From Bacteroidota bacterium (GTDB taxonomy: Bacteria > Bacteroidota > Bacteroidia > Bacteroidales > FEN-979), in assembly GCA_026391795.1 (NCBI GenBank), contig JAPLDI010000003.1:22315-86314 (forward strand): 64,000 nt of DNA. The letters run 5' to 3'. The notes beneath the pieces were generated by a model. It was not told the DNA's origin and ran no database searches. It saw only the letters and a list, made by a program, of their open reading frames with translations. A program made the translations under genes and the position numbers. How positions within the stretch are numbered: position 1 is the stretch's first letter; each line of letters begins with the position of its first letter. Positions 43,146 through 52,044 of this stretch are shown here, piece after piece.

Positions 43146-46100
43146 TCAGCCGCCGGTAATGAGTTTATATTTTGCCAATTTGCTCTGAAACTGGCATTGG
43201 GCATCTGAAAGGTCATCCAGTGCCTGCTGAGCTACCGCTTGTGCTTCAAGCAGATCTGAAATTCCGATGACACCTGCCCTGTAGTTGTCATGGCTGATGC
43301 GGAGATTCTCATTTGCCTGCTCCACCGAGACCTTTGATACGCCTACCTGGTAATGCGCCTCCTCTACTTCATTTGCTGCCTGGCGGATCTGCAGCACCAG
43401 CAATTCCGTATTTTCCTGGAGGGAACTTTCCGCCTGTTTGACTTCGATTTCCTGCCTTTTTATTTTGTGGCTTCCTCCCCACCAGTCGGTGATCGGGACA
43501 CTCAGGCTTATCATACCCAGGGCGTTGTTGGAGGTCTTGTCCATTGCATCGTATGCAAAACCGGTTCCGACCACTGAGAGTTGCGGCATGTATTCGCCTG
43601 CCGCAAGTTTCTTTTGCACCCGCTTTACCTCAACAGCTTTGTTGAGCAAATGGTATTCACTGCGGTTTTTCACCAGCTGCTCGGGATCCTGGAACAGAAC
43701 CACTGCCGTCTGCAGCTCCTTTGGAACGGTGAAGACCAGCGAACTGTCATAGGCCAGCCCGATCTGCTGGCACAATGCCCGCCGGGTCAGATCTACCCCG
43801 TTTTTCAGCTTCAGCAGGTTTGTCTTCAGTTCGTTCTGTTTCAGCTGGACTTTCAGCACATCGTTCTTCAGCGCCAAACCGGCACTGGAGTAGTTGCTTA
43901 CATCACGGTACAGGGAGTCGAGCATGCGCTGGTAGCCTCGTATGGTTTTTTCTTTTTCGCTGAGCGACTGCAGGGTCCAGAACAGCTCTTCGGTCCTGGC
44001 CAGGACTTCGTCACGGGTCATCTCCTTTTGATACACATTGACGTCTTCGCCCAGCCTGGCAAGCTTGTATCCCCGCCGGATCCGCCCCCCGGCATAAACC
44101 GGTATGGCCACGGTGACGGCTGCCGTGTTCAGGTAATCAAGAAAGCCTAATGAAAGCGAGGGAATGTATGCGAACTGCGTGGGGTTCATAAGCTGCGCCG
44201 GGTTTTTACCATCCCATACCGGAAGGTTCATGGCCGGTGTCTGGGCTTTGATGAGGTAGTCGGCTGAACGCATTGCAAAAGCGGCAGTACTGACTTTCGG
44301 AAAGAAGTTTGTGAAGACCTCTTTTCTCTGTTGTTCGGATGCCTTTACCTGCAATTCTGCTTCCCTGATCTTATGGTTGTTTTGCAGGGCAAGCTGCCTG
44401 CACGAATCGAGCGAAATGTTCTGGGCCTGGCTTGTGCTTACCAGCGAGGGAACCGTCAGCAGGAATCCGACCAGGATCATTTTTACATTTCCGGGCAATG
44501 TCCAGAACGGAAATTTCTTCTCTTTATCGCTGTATGAAAGCGAGTAAAGGACCGGCATGATGTAAAGGGTCAGCACCATTGAAAACAGCAGCCCGAAACA
44601 AATCACCGTGCCTAATGGTCCCCACAGGGAAGAACGGCTTAAAATCATGGGGACTACCCCAACAGCGGCTGCGGCGGAGGTGAGGAAGATCGGCCTCATC
44701 CTTCGTTTGCCCGCAGCGATGGCTGCTTCTTTCGTACTCATTCCCTGGTTCTCTTTTAAATCACGGGCGTAATCAATCAGGATGATCCCGTTTCTCACAA
44801 CCATCCCGCACAAACTGGTGATGCCGATGAAAGCGGTCACACTGAACGGGTAGCCCATCAGCTTTAAACCGATGACTGCCCCCGGCAGGGTCAGTAACAT
44901 CCCGCTCATGATCAGCAAGGCAATCTTCGCCTTTTTAAACTGGATCAGCAGGATAAAGAAAATGAGCACTATGCTTACCAGCAATGCAATTCCCATGGGC
45001 ACGAAAACTTCCTCCTGGGCTTCGTATTCTCCGCCGTAATTAACGGATGTACCCTCTGGCAACACCAGCTTGTCAATTTGCGGTCTCAACTTGTCGAAAA
45101 TGGCTGAAGCGGATGTCCCGGGTCTATTGTCGACCGAGATCATCAGGGTCGGCACCCCGTTGCGCCTGGCAATGGTCCCCTCCGACCATCCCGGGGTGAA
45201 AGTCGCCATGGACCTCAGGGGGATGGCTGAAAAATTCAGGGGAGAGGTGATGTACTGGTCTTCGACGGTCTTTAACTTGCTGGCCGACGACTGCTCCTGG
45301 GTAAGAACGACGTCAACCGGGTAATCGTCTTCCCAGATCGTGGTCAGGGGGATCCCGTCCAGCCCTATCATCACCGAGGTTGCCACCAGGCTCTTATAAT
45401 AACCCATGCGGTTTGCCTTGTCGCGGTCGAGGTTCACATTGATGTTTTGCTGGGGCTGGTCCCAGTCGTTGCGTACCCAGGCCAGGCCTTGGGTACCTGC
45501 AAGGATCTTTTCTACCTTATCCTGAACCCGACGGATATCTTTCACGGAATCGGAAGAGATCCTTATTTCGATGGGCGACTTGCTGGGATAGAGGGCCAGG
45601 ATCTTCCATTTTACATAGGCGTTGATGAAGTTGTTTGAATACCGGGGCATGTAGTCGTTCACGATCTCCCTCGTTGCCTTGTCCGATTTCGTGTTGACCA
45701 GCAACTGCCCGTAATTGGTAGAAGGCATATTGGGTGCATAGGCCGCATGGAACCGTGGTGAACTGGTCCCGATGAAACTGGTAACCGTGGTCACTCTCTT
45801 GTCTTTCATCAGGATGGATTCCAGGCTGTCGACCACCTTCTGGGTGGCTTTGAGCGAAGAACCGGAAGGAAGGGTAACCTCAACGGCAAACTGGTTGCGC
45901 TCCATTTCGGGGAACAACTCCTGGGTGGTAGACGAAAAAAGGAGCATCGCCAGGATGACCGTGACGATCCCCGTGCCCACGACAATCACGGGATGTTTAA
46001 AGGCTTTGTCGAGCGAACGGTCGAACCAGTTCTGCAAAAGGTCAAGGAAAGATCTGCTCCCCGGTTTCTTCTTGCTCTTCAGCCCCTTCTTGATGAATAC

Positions 46101-47591
46101 AAAATTCAGGTACGGTACTAAAAACAAGGCAACCAGGATGGAAACCACCAGTGCGATGGTTACCACCCAGGGGATGGCTGCCATGAATTCACCGGCCGTT
46201 CCGGGCACCATGAATCCGAGGGGTATGTAGGCAGCCAAGATGGCAAGGGTGGCTACAATGATCGGTGACACCAGTTCCCGGGCGCTTTTAATGGCAGCAT
46301 GCCAGGGTGACATTCCCAGGTCGATCTTCGTTACATGATTATCGATGACGACGATGGAGTTGTCAACGATCATGCCGAGAACAAGGATCAAAGATGCCAG
46401 TGAGACCGTATGCAACTCGATACCTGCAAAGTAGAGGATGGCCAATGTGATCATCACCGAGATAGGGACGGTGATCCCGGCGACTGAAGCTACCCGCAAG
46501 GGAAGCAGGATCATGGTCACGAGGATCACGGCGATGATGGCGATAAGGAATTCTTTTAAAAAGTCGTTCACCGAATCGCTCACGTATTTCGGCAACTCCG
46601 AGATCGTGGCGACTTCGATCCCTGCGGGACAATGCTTCTTGAACTTCGCCAGGGCTTTGTTCACATCCTTCCCGTATGCCACAATGTTGTTGCCCGGCTG
46701 CATCTCCAGTGAAAGCAGGATCGTTTTCTTCCCGTTCTGGCGGATGAAATTGTCGGGTTTGTCGTACTTCCGTTCGATCGTGGCGATGTTCTTTAGCCTT
46801 ACCACGTTGCCATTGGGATCGGAATAAATAATCTGCTCGGACAGGTCTTTTTCCGATTCAAAATTGGGAGGAAAGTGAACCGGCATAACGGTGTGGCCGT
46901 CATCCAGCTTACCTGCATAACTCACCATCCCGTTGGCCTGGTATGAACCCAGCAATGTCAGGGATTTGATGTTGTATTCGTTCAGCAGCTCCGGCTTAAC
47001 ATTCACAAAGATCTTTTCTTTCTGAAGCCCGAAATGCTTTACCTTGGAGGTGGCCGGGATCCTGCGGATTTCGGTTTCGATTTTTTTCAGCTGCTCCTCG
47101 AGCTCTTTGTAGCTCCGGGTATCGGACGACAGGGTGATGAGCAGGGCCGAGGTATCACCAAAGTCAGTATTGGCAACAAGGGCAAGGACTCCCGAGGGGA
47201 GAGTCATCTTGAGTTCGGCCAGCCCATGCTTTAATTTCGACCAGAACTGGTCGGCATTTTTTACATTGTCGTTCAGCTCCACGAAGATGTACATGATCCC
47301 TTCCCGGGAATAGGAATAGGTTTTGGCTTTCTTTATTTCCTGGTAACCGAAAATATAATTTTCAACTACGGTGGTAAGCTGTTTCTCAACTTCAGCAGAG
47401 CTTGCTCCGGGATATACGCCCACGATGACACCCTGCCGGATGGTAAACGTTGGAAACTCATTTCGGGGCATTTTGATCAGTGCAACAATTCCTACAATGA
47501 TAATGGCCGCAGCAATGATCACAACAATGTTGTTGTTTCGCATTGCCTTTTCGATCAGGTTCAATTTCTTCCGTTCCATGTTAAAAGGCAA
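43146..47591 (-). CDS. RND efflux permease fused to a TolC-type outer membrane factor
   Basis: A 1481-residue fusion. Residues about 1-1025 form a complete RND transporter: TM1 NNIVVIIAAAIIIVGIVALI, the porter domains, TM2-TM6 with LASLILVLGMIVDNSIVVIDN (proton-relay Asp in TM4), TM7 (VVGTGIVTVILAMLLF) and TM8-12 including GITSLCGMVVRNGIILIDYA and the Arg-rich AAGKRRMRPIFLT. After a short linker (SDKEKKFPFWT) residues 1033-1055 look like an internal signal peptide ending STSQAQ. Residues about 1057-1481 form an OEP/TolC coiled-coil domain with two repeats (LDSCRQLALQNNHKIREAEL; YRAGVIGISDLLEAQAVAQQ). With the adjacent adaptor gene this one message encodes a whole tripartite pump. The TetR neighbour favours drug or toxic-organic export over metal export. 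The start could also be Met5. Confidence 0.92.
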   Translation of the reverse strand: MPFNMERKKLNLIEKAMRNNNIVVIIAAAIIIVGIVALIKMPRNEFPTFTIRQGVIVGVYPGASSAEVEKQLTTVVENYIFGYQEIKKAKTYSYSREGIMYIFVELNDNVKNADQFWSKLKHGLAELKMTLPSGVLALVANTDFGDTSALLITLSSDTRSYKELEEQLKKIETEIRRIPATSKVKHFGLQKEKIFVNVKPELLNEYNIKSLTLLGSYQANGMVSYAGKLDDGHTVMPVHFPPNFESEKDLSEQIIYSDPNGNVVRLKNIATIERKYDKPDNFIRQNGKKTILLSLEMQPGNNIVAYGKDVNKALAKFKKHCPAGIEVATISELPKYVSDSVNDFLKEFLIAIIAVILVTMILLPLRVASVAGITVPISVMITLAILYFAGIELHTVSLASLILVLGMIVDNSIVVIDNHVTKIDLGMSPWHAAIKSARELVSPIIVATLAILAAYIPLGFMVPGTAGEFMAAIPWVVTIALVVSILVALFLVPYLNFVFIKKGLKSKKKPGSRSFLDLLQNWFDRSLDKAFKHPVIVVGTGIVTVILAMLLFSSTTQELFPEMERNQFAVEVTLPSGSSLKATQKVVDSLESILMKDKRVTTVTSFIGTSSPRFHAAYAPNMPSTNYGQLLVNTKSDKATREIVNDYMPRYSNNFINAYVKWKILALYPSKSPIEIRISSDSVKDIRRVQDKVEKILAGTQGLAWVRNDWDQPQQNINVNLDRDKANRMGYYKSLVATSVMIGLDGIPLTTIWEDDYPVDVVLTQEQSSASKLKTVEDQYITSPLNFSAIPLRSMATFTPGWSEGTIARRNGVPTLMISVDNRPGTSASAIFDKLRPQIDKLVLPEGTSVNYGGEYEAQEEVFVPMGIALLVSIVLIFFILLIQFKKAKIALLIMSGMLLTLPGAVIGLKLMGYPFSVTAFIGITSLCGMVVRNGIILIDYARDLKENQGMSTKEAAIAAGKRRMRPIFLTSAAAAVGVVPMILSRSSLWGPLGTVICFGLLFSMVLTLYIMPVLYSLSYSDKEKKFPFWTLPGNVKMILVGFLLTVPSLVSTSQAQNISLDSCRQLALQNNHKIREAELQVKASEQQRKEVFTNFFPKVSTAAFAMRSADYLIKAQTPAMNLPVWDGKNPAQLMNPTQFAYIPSLSLGFLDYLNTAAVTVAIPVYAGGRIRRGYKLARLGEDVNVYQKEMTRDEVLARTEELFWTLQSLSEKEKTIRGYQRMLDSLYRDVSNYSSAGLALKNDVLKVQLKQNELKTNLLKLKNGVDLTRRALCQQIGLAYDSSLVFTVPKELQTAVVLFQDPEQLVKNRSEYHLLNKAVEVKRVQKKLAAGEYMPQLSVVGTGFAYDAMDKTSNNALGMISLSVPITDWWGGSHKIKRQEIEVKQAESSLQENTELLVLQIRQAANEVEEAHYQVGVSKVSVEQANENLRISHDNYRAGVIGISDLLEAQAVAQQALDDLSDAQCQFQSKLAKYKLITGG

Positions 47592-48612
47592 TTAAACAGT
47601 TGTCACTCAATTTTTCTTTCCCTTCATTTACGATCATTTGCCCTGCTTCCAGGCCCGACAATACTTCCAGTCCCGAATCATGGTACTGCCCGGTTTTGAT
47701 GACCTGCTTTCTTGCTCTTTTTTCAGCCGCATCAACCACGAATACAAATACCCTGTTTTCGTGGTCCTTCGATACACTCTGGTTAGGCACCAGGATCACC
47801 TCTTTTTCCATGGTCGTTTCCATTTTCACATCGCAAACCATTCCCGGTTTCATTGCGAACTCCGGGTTCGGAACAAGGATCTTCGCTTCGTACGTGCGCG
47901 AGATCCTGTCGGCGACCGGACTGATATTGGCTACCTCCCCCTTGAATTCCTTATCATTCAGGGCAGAGACTATAAAACCCGCTTTCATTCCTTTGTCGAT
48001 CCTGGCCACTTCGTTCTCGGGAACCGAGATCTTCACATACACCTGCCGTATGTCCACCAGTTCCAGTGGCGCTGATGCTATGGACAGGGAAGACATCCCC
48101 GGTTCGATGTTCCGTCGCCCGACCATTCCGTTGACAGGAGCAAAGAGTTTGCATTTCTCAAGATTGTTCTTCGCAATGTTCAGCGAGGACTGAGCCTGTT
48201 CAAGCTTGGATTCCATCTCCACCCATTTTATTTCGGGCAGGCTTCCCTGGTTGTGCACCGTTTTCAAGCGTTCGTAAGCATCTTTAGCCTGCTGGAACTG
48301 TGAAAGCGTGATCTCGTACAGACTCGTTGCATCGGTCTGATCAAGCGTAGCCAGCAGCTGGCCTTTCCGAACCACGTCACCGGCTTCAACCAGTACTTTT
48401 TCAACCGTGCCGGTGGTCTGGAAATTAATGGGGATGCTTTGATAGGCTTCAACGGTACCACTGTATCGCAGGCCGGTAACCACCTTTTCTTTTTTCACCA
48501 TGACGGTGGTCACGGTGATGGGGTTTGTTCCGGGCTGGCTGTCCTTGTTTTCTTTGGGATTGCAGGCGATAAGCATGCACAATGCCATCGCGGGAATGAT
48601 CATCTTCTTCAT
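47581..48612 (-). CDS. RND efflux periplasmic adaptor (MFP), lipoprotein
   Basis: A 343-residue membrane-fusion protein that links the permease and the outer-membrane factor. It is a lipoprotein (KKMIIPAMALCMLIAC-NPKE). The barrel-sandwich halves are seen in YSGTVEAYQSIPINFQTTG and LFAPVNGMVGRRNIEPGM, the alpha-hairpin in ITLSQFQQAKDAYERLK and KLEQAQSSLNIAKNNLEK, and the beta-barrel in VYVKISVPENEVARI. Its end overlaps the RND start by 11 bp if 47591 is used. An operator-like site lies 52 bp upstream (48667-48685). Confidence 0.93.
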   Translation of the reverse strand: MKKMIIPAMALCMLIACNPKENKDSQPGTNPITVTTVMVKKEKVVTGLRYSGTVEAYQSIPINFQTTGTVEKVLVEAGDVVRKGQLLATLDQTDATSLYEITLSQFQQAKDAYERLKTVHNQGSLPEIKWVEMESKLEQAQSSLNIAKNNLEKCKLFAPVNGMVGRRNIEPGMSSLSIASAPLELVDIRQVYVKISVPENEVARIDKGMKAGFIVSALNDKEFKGEVANISPVADRISRTYEAKILVPNPEFAMKPGMVCDVKMETTMEKEVILVPNQSVSKDHENRVFVFVVDAAEKRARKQVIKTGQYHDSGLEVLSGLEAGQMIVNEGKEKLSDNCLIAF

Positions 48613-48666
48613 TTTTCTGTCATTTAAGAATTGTCTGGGATTTACGATTGAATGATGGATAATTAC

Positions 48667-48685
48667 ATACTGAACGAACGGTATG
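48667..48685. promoter_or_regulatory. Operator-like site O1 (ATACTGAACGAACGGTATG)
   Basis: Imperfect palindrome upstream of the adaptor gene, between it and tetR. It differs from the site at 49297-49315 at one base. A TetR dimer is the expected ligand. Confidence 0.75.
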
Positions 48686-48701
48686 TTTAAGGTTAAAAAA
48701 A

Positions 48702-49289
48702 TTATTTCTTAAGAAGGTAATACAACTGGTTAAGCTGGCCTTTCAATGATTTTATGGCAGAATCAACGGAACTGTTCCTGATCAGGTCGCCGGCCATGCC
48801 GATGCTCAGGGAAAAGTACTGAAGGGCCACCATCTTGATGTTGATGTCGCTGCGCACTTCTCCCCGTTTGATCGCATTCCTGAGAATTACCTCCACGTTT
48901 TTTACTTCACTTTCAATGACATGGGCCTTATTCTCCGAAAATCCTTCATAATGCCGGAAGCAATCGGCGATCATCGACAGGTAATTGACAGGGATAAAGT
49001 TCTCGTCATTCACGAAGATCGCCTTCAGGATCTCGTGCGTATGGTTGATGCAGGCACTGGTATATTCTTTCAGGCTTACGTTATCGACGTCGACCGAGAC
49101 GCTTGTGATTGGAAAATGCTTGTCGATCACAGCCCGGTAAAGTTCTTCCTTGTTTTTGAAATGATGGTAAAGGGCACCCTTGGTAAACCCGATCGCTTCG
49201 CTGATCATGCTGATCGAAACAGCTTCATAGCTGTGGTTAAGGAAAAGTTTGTACGCTTCGTCGATAATATATGCTCTGGTGTCTTTCAT
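48702..49289 (-). CDS. TetR/AcrR family transcriptional repressor
   Basis: A 195-residue TetR-type regulator. The N-terminal HTH reads AYIIDEAYKLFLNHSYEAVS..MISEAIGFTKGALYHHFKNKEELY (residues 5-50), the classic pattern; the rest is a helical ligand-binding domain with a C-terminal LLKK end. It is the first gene of the tetR-MFP-RND cluster, transcribed in the same direction. Matching operator sites lie in front of it and in front of the adaptor gene, so it probably represses both itself and the pump until an effector binds. Confidence 0.92.
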   Translation of the reverse strand: MKDTRAYIIDEAYKLFLNHSYEAVSISMISEAIGFTKGALYHHFKNKEELYRAVIDKHFPITSVSVDVDNVSLKEYTSACINHTHEILKAIFVNDENFIPVNYLSMIADCFRHYEGFSENKAHVIESEVKNVEVILRNAIKRGEVRSDINIKMVALQYFSLSIGMAGDLIRNSSVDSAIKSLKGQLNQLYYLLKK

Positions 49290-49296
49290 AATTAAA

Positions 49297-49315
49297 ATAC
49301 TGAACGATCGGTATG
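49297..49315. promoter_or_regulatory. Operator-like site O2 (ATACTGAACGATCGGTATG)
   Basis: Near-palindrome 8 bp upstream of the tetR ATG, nearly identical to O1; consistent with autoregulation. Confidence 0.75.
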
Positions 49316-49453
49316 CAAAAGTACAACTTGTTTTAATTCTGCAACAAATTTTTCTGTTTTATTTTAAAACCCGTGCCGGCTTTTATCCTTTCTTTCTTCA
49401 CGATGTTGCCATGAAAGTCTTCGCTCCCGCAGAAGGCAACCATCATAAAATCA

Positions 49454-49470
49454 CAGGGGTTACACCCCTG
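49454..49470. repeat. Short palindrome CAGGGGT-TAC-ACCCCTG
   Basis: Perfect 7-bp arms and a 3-base loop; a REP-like palindrome resembling the centre of 34209-34248. Confidence 0.6.
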
Positions 49471-49640
49471 AAAGTCGTTGATTCCATGATTGTCGCCAAC
49501 GCACCGGGAAAAAGAAAAAACTATAAAATGAAACAAGTCTGAAAGCATTCAAAAAAGATTATTGTCATTCTATATCAGAGAAATCAGAATGATTAATTCG
49601 ATTAATTTTGTTAAAATACTTATTTAGACCAATTCCATTG

Positions 49641-49648
49641 TATATTTG
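49641..49648 (+). promoter_or_regulatory. -7 promoter element (TATATTTG)
   Basis: Exact TAnnTTTG match 29 bp before the ATG at 49678. Confidence 0.55.
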
Positions 49649-49677
49649 TTGACGTTTTTCAGATAGCAGAACATAAG

Positions 49678-49953
49678 ATGAAAAAGTTCCTGATAGAAGT
49701 CCCCCATGATTCTGATAAGCATTCTTGTGAACATGCCATCCAGGTGTTCCGGGAATCAGGGTCACATTATCTGACCAGGGCAGAGTGGGGCTGTATGGAT
49801 GGAGAGCATAAGTCATGGATCATCGTGGAAGTCGATAGCAAAGAGGAGGCCAGGTCAATCGTACCTCCCCTGTTTCGATCCGTCGCAAAAATAATTCAGC
49901 TGGTCACATTTGCCTCCATCGATAGTATGACAACTGAAAAGTTTCATGCCTGA
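49678..49953 (+). CDS. Small alpha/beta protein of unknown function
   Basis: A 91-residue cytoplasmic protein with a beta-alpha-beta-beta-alpha-beta pattern like ferredoxin-fold dimers of the DUF4242/muconolactone-isomerase type: MKKFLIEVPHD, CEHAIQVFRESG, SHYLTRAEWGC, HKSWIIVEVDSKEEARSIV, KIIQLVTFASID. I do not assign a family with confidence. The conserved-looking WGC and the His/Cys positions could bind a metal. It has a clear promoter and is a single gene. Confidence 0.65.
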   Translation: MKKFLIEVPHDSDKHSCEHAIQVFRESGSHYLTRAEWGCMDGEHKSWIIVEVDSKEEARSIVPPLFRSVAKIIQLVTFASIDSMTTEKFHA

Positions 49954-50029
49954 CAGCACTCAGGCAGCTGGCAAGTCAACCAGAAGATGGCAGGTTCTCC
50001 CGGGTTCAGTTTTCCGGAAACCCGCCCGG

Positions 50030-50524
50030 TTAGTTATCAATTGGGCTGGAATTGGCCATATCCCTGACGCAATAATATTTACCATCCCTTTTCTCAAATA
50101 AACTGAAGTAGTGTCCGCCTGATAATACCGTACCCATGGAATCCACCTGTTTATATTTTCCAACTTCAAAAACATATTGACCATCATTTGCAACGCGGAT
50201 CTCAATGGTCTCAAAGGATATCTTTGCGCCTTTGGGGAAATCCATCAGTTCATTTTCAATGAATTTGTGAATAGCGGCTTTACCGACAACAGGCTTTTGT
50301 CCAACAAAATAACTGACGGCATCATCTGCATAATAGGTCAGGGAGTCTGCATTCCGGGTATTGTAAATTAATGCAAAATGATTTTCAAGTGCCTGAATTT
50401 CAGCCTTGACCTGTTCTTTATTAACTGCTGAAACTGCATTTGTTGTATCTTTTTTTTGATTACAGGCGAATGATAAAATAACAATTGCCACCAATAGTCC
50501 CCCGAAAAAAATCTTGCTTTTCAT
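50030..50524 (-). CDS. DUF4440/SnoaL-like (NTF2 fold) lipoprotein
   Basis: A 164-residue lipoprotein (signal ending VAIVILSFAC, then NQKKD). The rest is an NTF2-like domain of the DUF4440/SnoaL type: VKAEIQALENHFALIYNTRNAD, YYADDAVSYFVGQKPVVGKA..HKFIENEL, VANDGQYVFEVGKY and HYFSLFEKRDGKYYCVRDM. Such domains may be enzymes or binding proteins; there is no clear active site here. It is convergent with the small gene at 49678. Confidence 0.8.
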   Translation of the reverse strand: MKSKIFFGGLLVAIVILSFACNQKKDTTNAVSAVNKEQVKAEIQALENHFALIYNTRNADSLTYYADDAVSYFVGQKPVVGKAAIHKFIENELMDFPKGAKISFETIEIRVANDGQYVFEVGKYKQVDSMGTVLSGGHYFSLFEKRDGKYYCVRDMANSSPIDN

Positions 50525-50760
50525 AATCGTACAGGTTTAAATTATTTATGAGACTCAATTAAAAACACATAGGACAACAAATTCAGGGTAAATTTAAAAA
50601 TAATTTTATTACAATTGTTTTTTCATACGGAATGTTAACCGGATAACCCCTTTGATGCATGGATCCATATAAAAACTTTAATGGAAATGAAAAGGCGGAA
50701 ATCTTTTTTTGTAATTTAGCAGATATTCGCACATTATAAGGTTATAAATAAGGCAAAGAA

Positions 50761-51984
50761 ATGAAAAATAGGTTTTTAGCAATTGCAGTTTTCCTGGCAA
50801 GTTTGTTGAGTATTCCGGTTTTTTCTCAAACAGGGAAAGATACGGCTTCATTAGGACTGCCTGGAGATAACCTCGATCTATATGCTGTTCTTGATCTTTT
50901 TCAAAAATCAAAGACCATCGAGGACTTTGAAAAAACGTTAAACCTTCAAAAGACCGGAATCAATAACCTGGATTTGAATTTAGATGGCAAAGTTGATTTC
51001 ATTAAGGTTATCACAAAAAAGGATGGCGACAATTTTACGTTTGTTCTCCAGGTCGACATCAATGAAAAGGAGAAACAGGATGTTGCCGTCATCCTGCTGT
51101 CAAAGGATAAAGACAAAAAAACCACGTTGCAAATTGTCGGAGATCCGGCATTGTACGGTAAAGATTATGTTATTGAGCCCAAAACCACGCCGACCCCCTC
51201 GGTTACGCCAAATCCTGCGTATACCGGTGCCAACCCTGTAACCGAGAGCGTTCCGGCATCCACTACGGTTGTTGTGGTTGAAACAATCCCGGTCGTACAG
51301 TATGTCTATTCACCTGTTTATGTGCCTTATGTTCCGCCCTATTATTACGGATTTTATCCTCCCTATTTTGCTGCTTTTACGGTGATGGCAGTTGGCATTT
51401 ACCGCCATAATAATTTTTACTGTCATGGCGGTTATTATGGCGGTCATGGCAGTACGGTAGTGGTTCATAATACAAATAATTATAACCATTACAATAATTC
51501 AAGAAACACCTCCAACACAGTTAACCATAATAATGCCAACGGAAAATATAATAATAGCAGCAGGCAAGGCCAGGGCAGTGGAGCTAAACCCAGCACCGGC
51601 GATGTCAATAGGGGAGGTCAGGGGGGCGGTGCCAAACCCAGTACCGGCGATGTAAACCGGGGAGGCCAGGGCGGAGGTGCCAAGCCAAGTACCGGCAATG
51701 TAAACCGGGGAGGCCAGGGTGGCAGTCCAAAACCCAGCACCGGCGATGTAAACCGGGGAGGCCAGGGTGGCAGTCCAAAACCCAGCACCGGCGATGTAAA
51801 CCGGGGAGGCCAGGGTGGCGGTAACCGGCAATCAGCAAGCCCGTCAACCCGTCAGTCCTCATCAAATTCTTACAACAGTGGCGGTGGTGGTCGCAGCGGT
51901 GGTTATAGTTCAGGCGGTGGCAGTCGCGGTGGCGGCGGTGGGAGTCGCGGCGGTGGAGGCCGTGGCGGCGGCGGAAGAAGATAG
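50761..51984 (+). CDS. Exported protein with 16-residue tandem repeats and RGG-rich tail
   Basis: A 407-residue exported protein (signal RFLAIAVFLASLLSIPVFSQ). Residues about 25-140 form a beta-rich domain (INNLDLNLDGKVDFIKV, FTFVLQVDINEKEKQDVAVI). A Pro/Tyr-rich hydrophobic stretch follows (YVYSPVYVPYVPPYYYGFY), then an Asn/His-rich part. From 51573 to about 51818 a 48-bp unit coding GGAKPSTGDVNRGGQG-like 16-mers occurs five times with small changes. The end is Gly/Arg-rich (SRGGGGGSRGGGGRGGGGRR). The function is unknown; the low-complexity, RGG-rich C-terminus suggests an extended surface or nucleic-acid- or polymer-binding tail. It is a single gene. Confidence 0.8.
   Translation: MKNRFLAIAVFLASLLSIPVFSQTGKDTASLGLPGDNLDLYAVLDLFQKSKTIEDFEKTLNLQKTGINNLDLNLDGKVDFIKVITKKDGDNFTFVLQVDINEKEKQDVAVILLSKDKDKKTTLQIVGDPALYGKDYVIEPKTTPTPSVTPNPAYTGANPVTESVPASTTVVVVETIPVVQYVYSPVYVPYVPPYYYGFYPPYFAAFTVMAVGIYRHNNFYCHGGYYGGHGSTVVVHNTNNYNHYNNSRNTSNTVNHNNANGKYNNSSRQGQGSGAKPSTGDVNRGGQGGGAKPSTGDVNRGGQGGGAKPSTGNVNRGGQGGSPKPSTGDVNRGGQGGSPKPSTGDVNRGGQGGGNRQSASPSTRQSSSNSYNSGGGGRSGGYSSGGGSRGGGGGSRGGGGRGGGGRR
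51573..51818 (+). repeat. In-gene 48-bp tandem repeat (5 copies)
   Basis: The unit around TGTAAACCGGGGAGGCCAGG recurs every 48 bp (tgtaaacc at 51651, 51699, 51747, 51795), giving in-frame 16-residue repeats. The last two copies are nearly identical, so copy number probably varies between strains. Confidence 0.92.
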
Positions 51985-52016
51985 AAAGAGCGATCTCCGG
52001 AGTCATTTTCATTTGT

Positions 52017-52024
52017 TATCTTTG
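52017..52024 (+). promoter_or_regulatory. -7 promoter element (TATCTTTG) for the DUF362 gene
   Basis: Exact TAnnTTTG match 20 bp before the ATG at 52045. Confidence 0.55.
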
Positions 52025-52044
52025 AGATACCAATCAAACCGACA

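Larger units (their letters stand above)
49290..49677. other. Intergenic region with operator, hairpin and promoter
   Basis: This 388-bp gap holds the second operator (49297-49315), a hairpin (49454-49470) and the promoter of the next gene (49641-49648). Short frames here show no coding signature. Confidence 0.65.

Noticed and set aside
49249..49548. Possible small gene between tetR and the 91-residue protein gene
   Set aside because: Frames on both strands overlap the operator and the CAGGGGT palindrome; no signal peptide, domain or promoter supports them.
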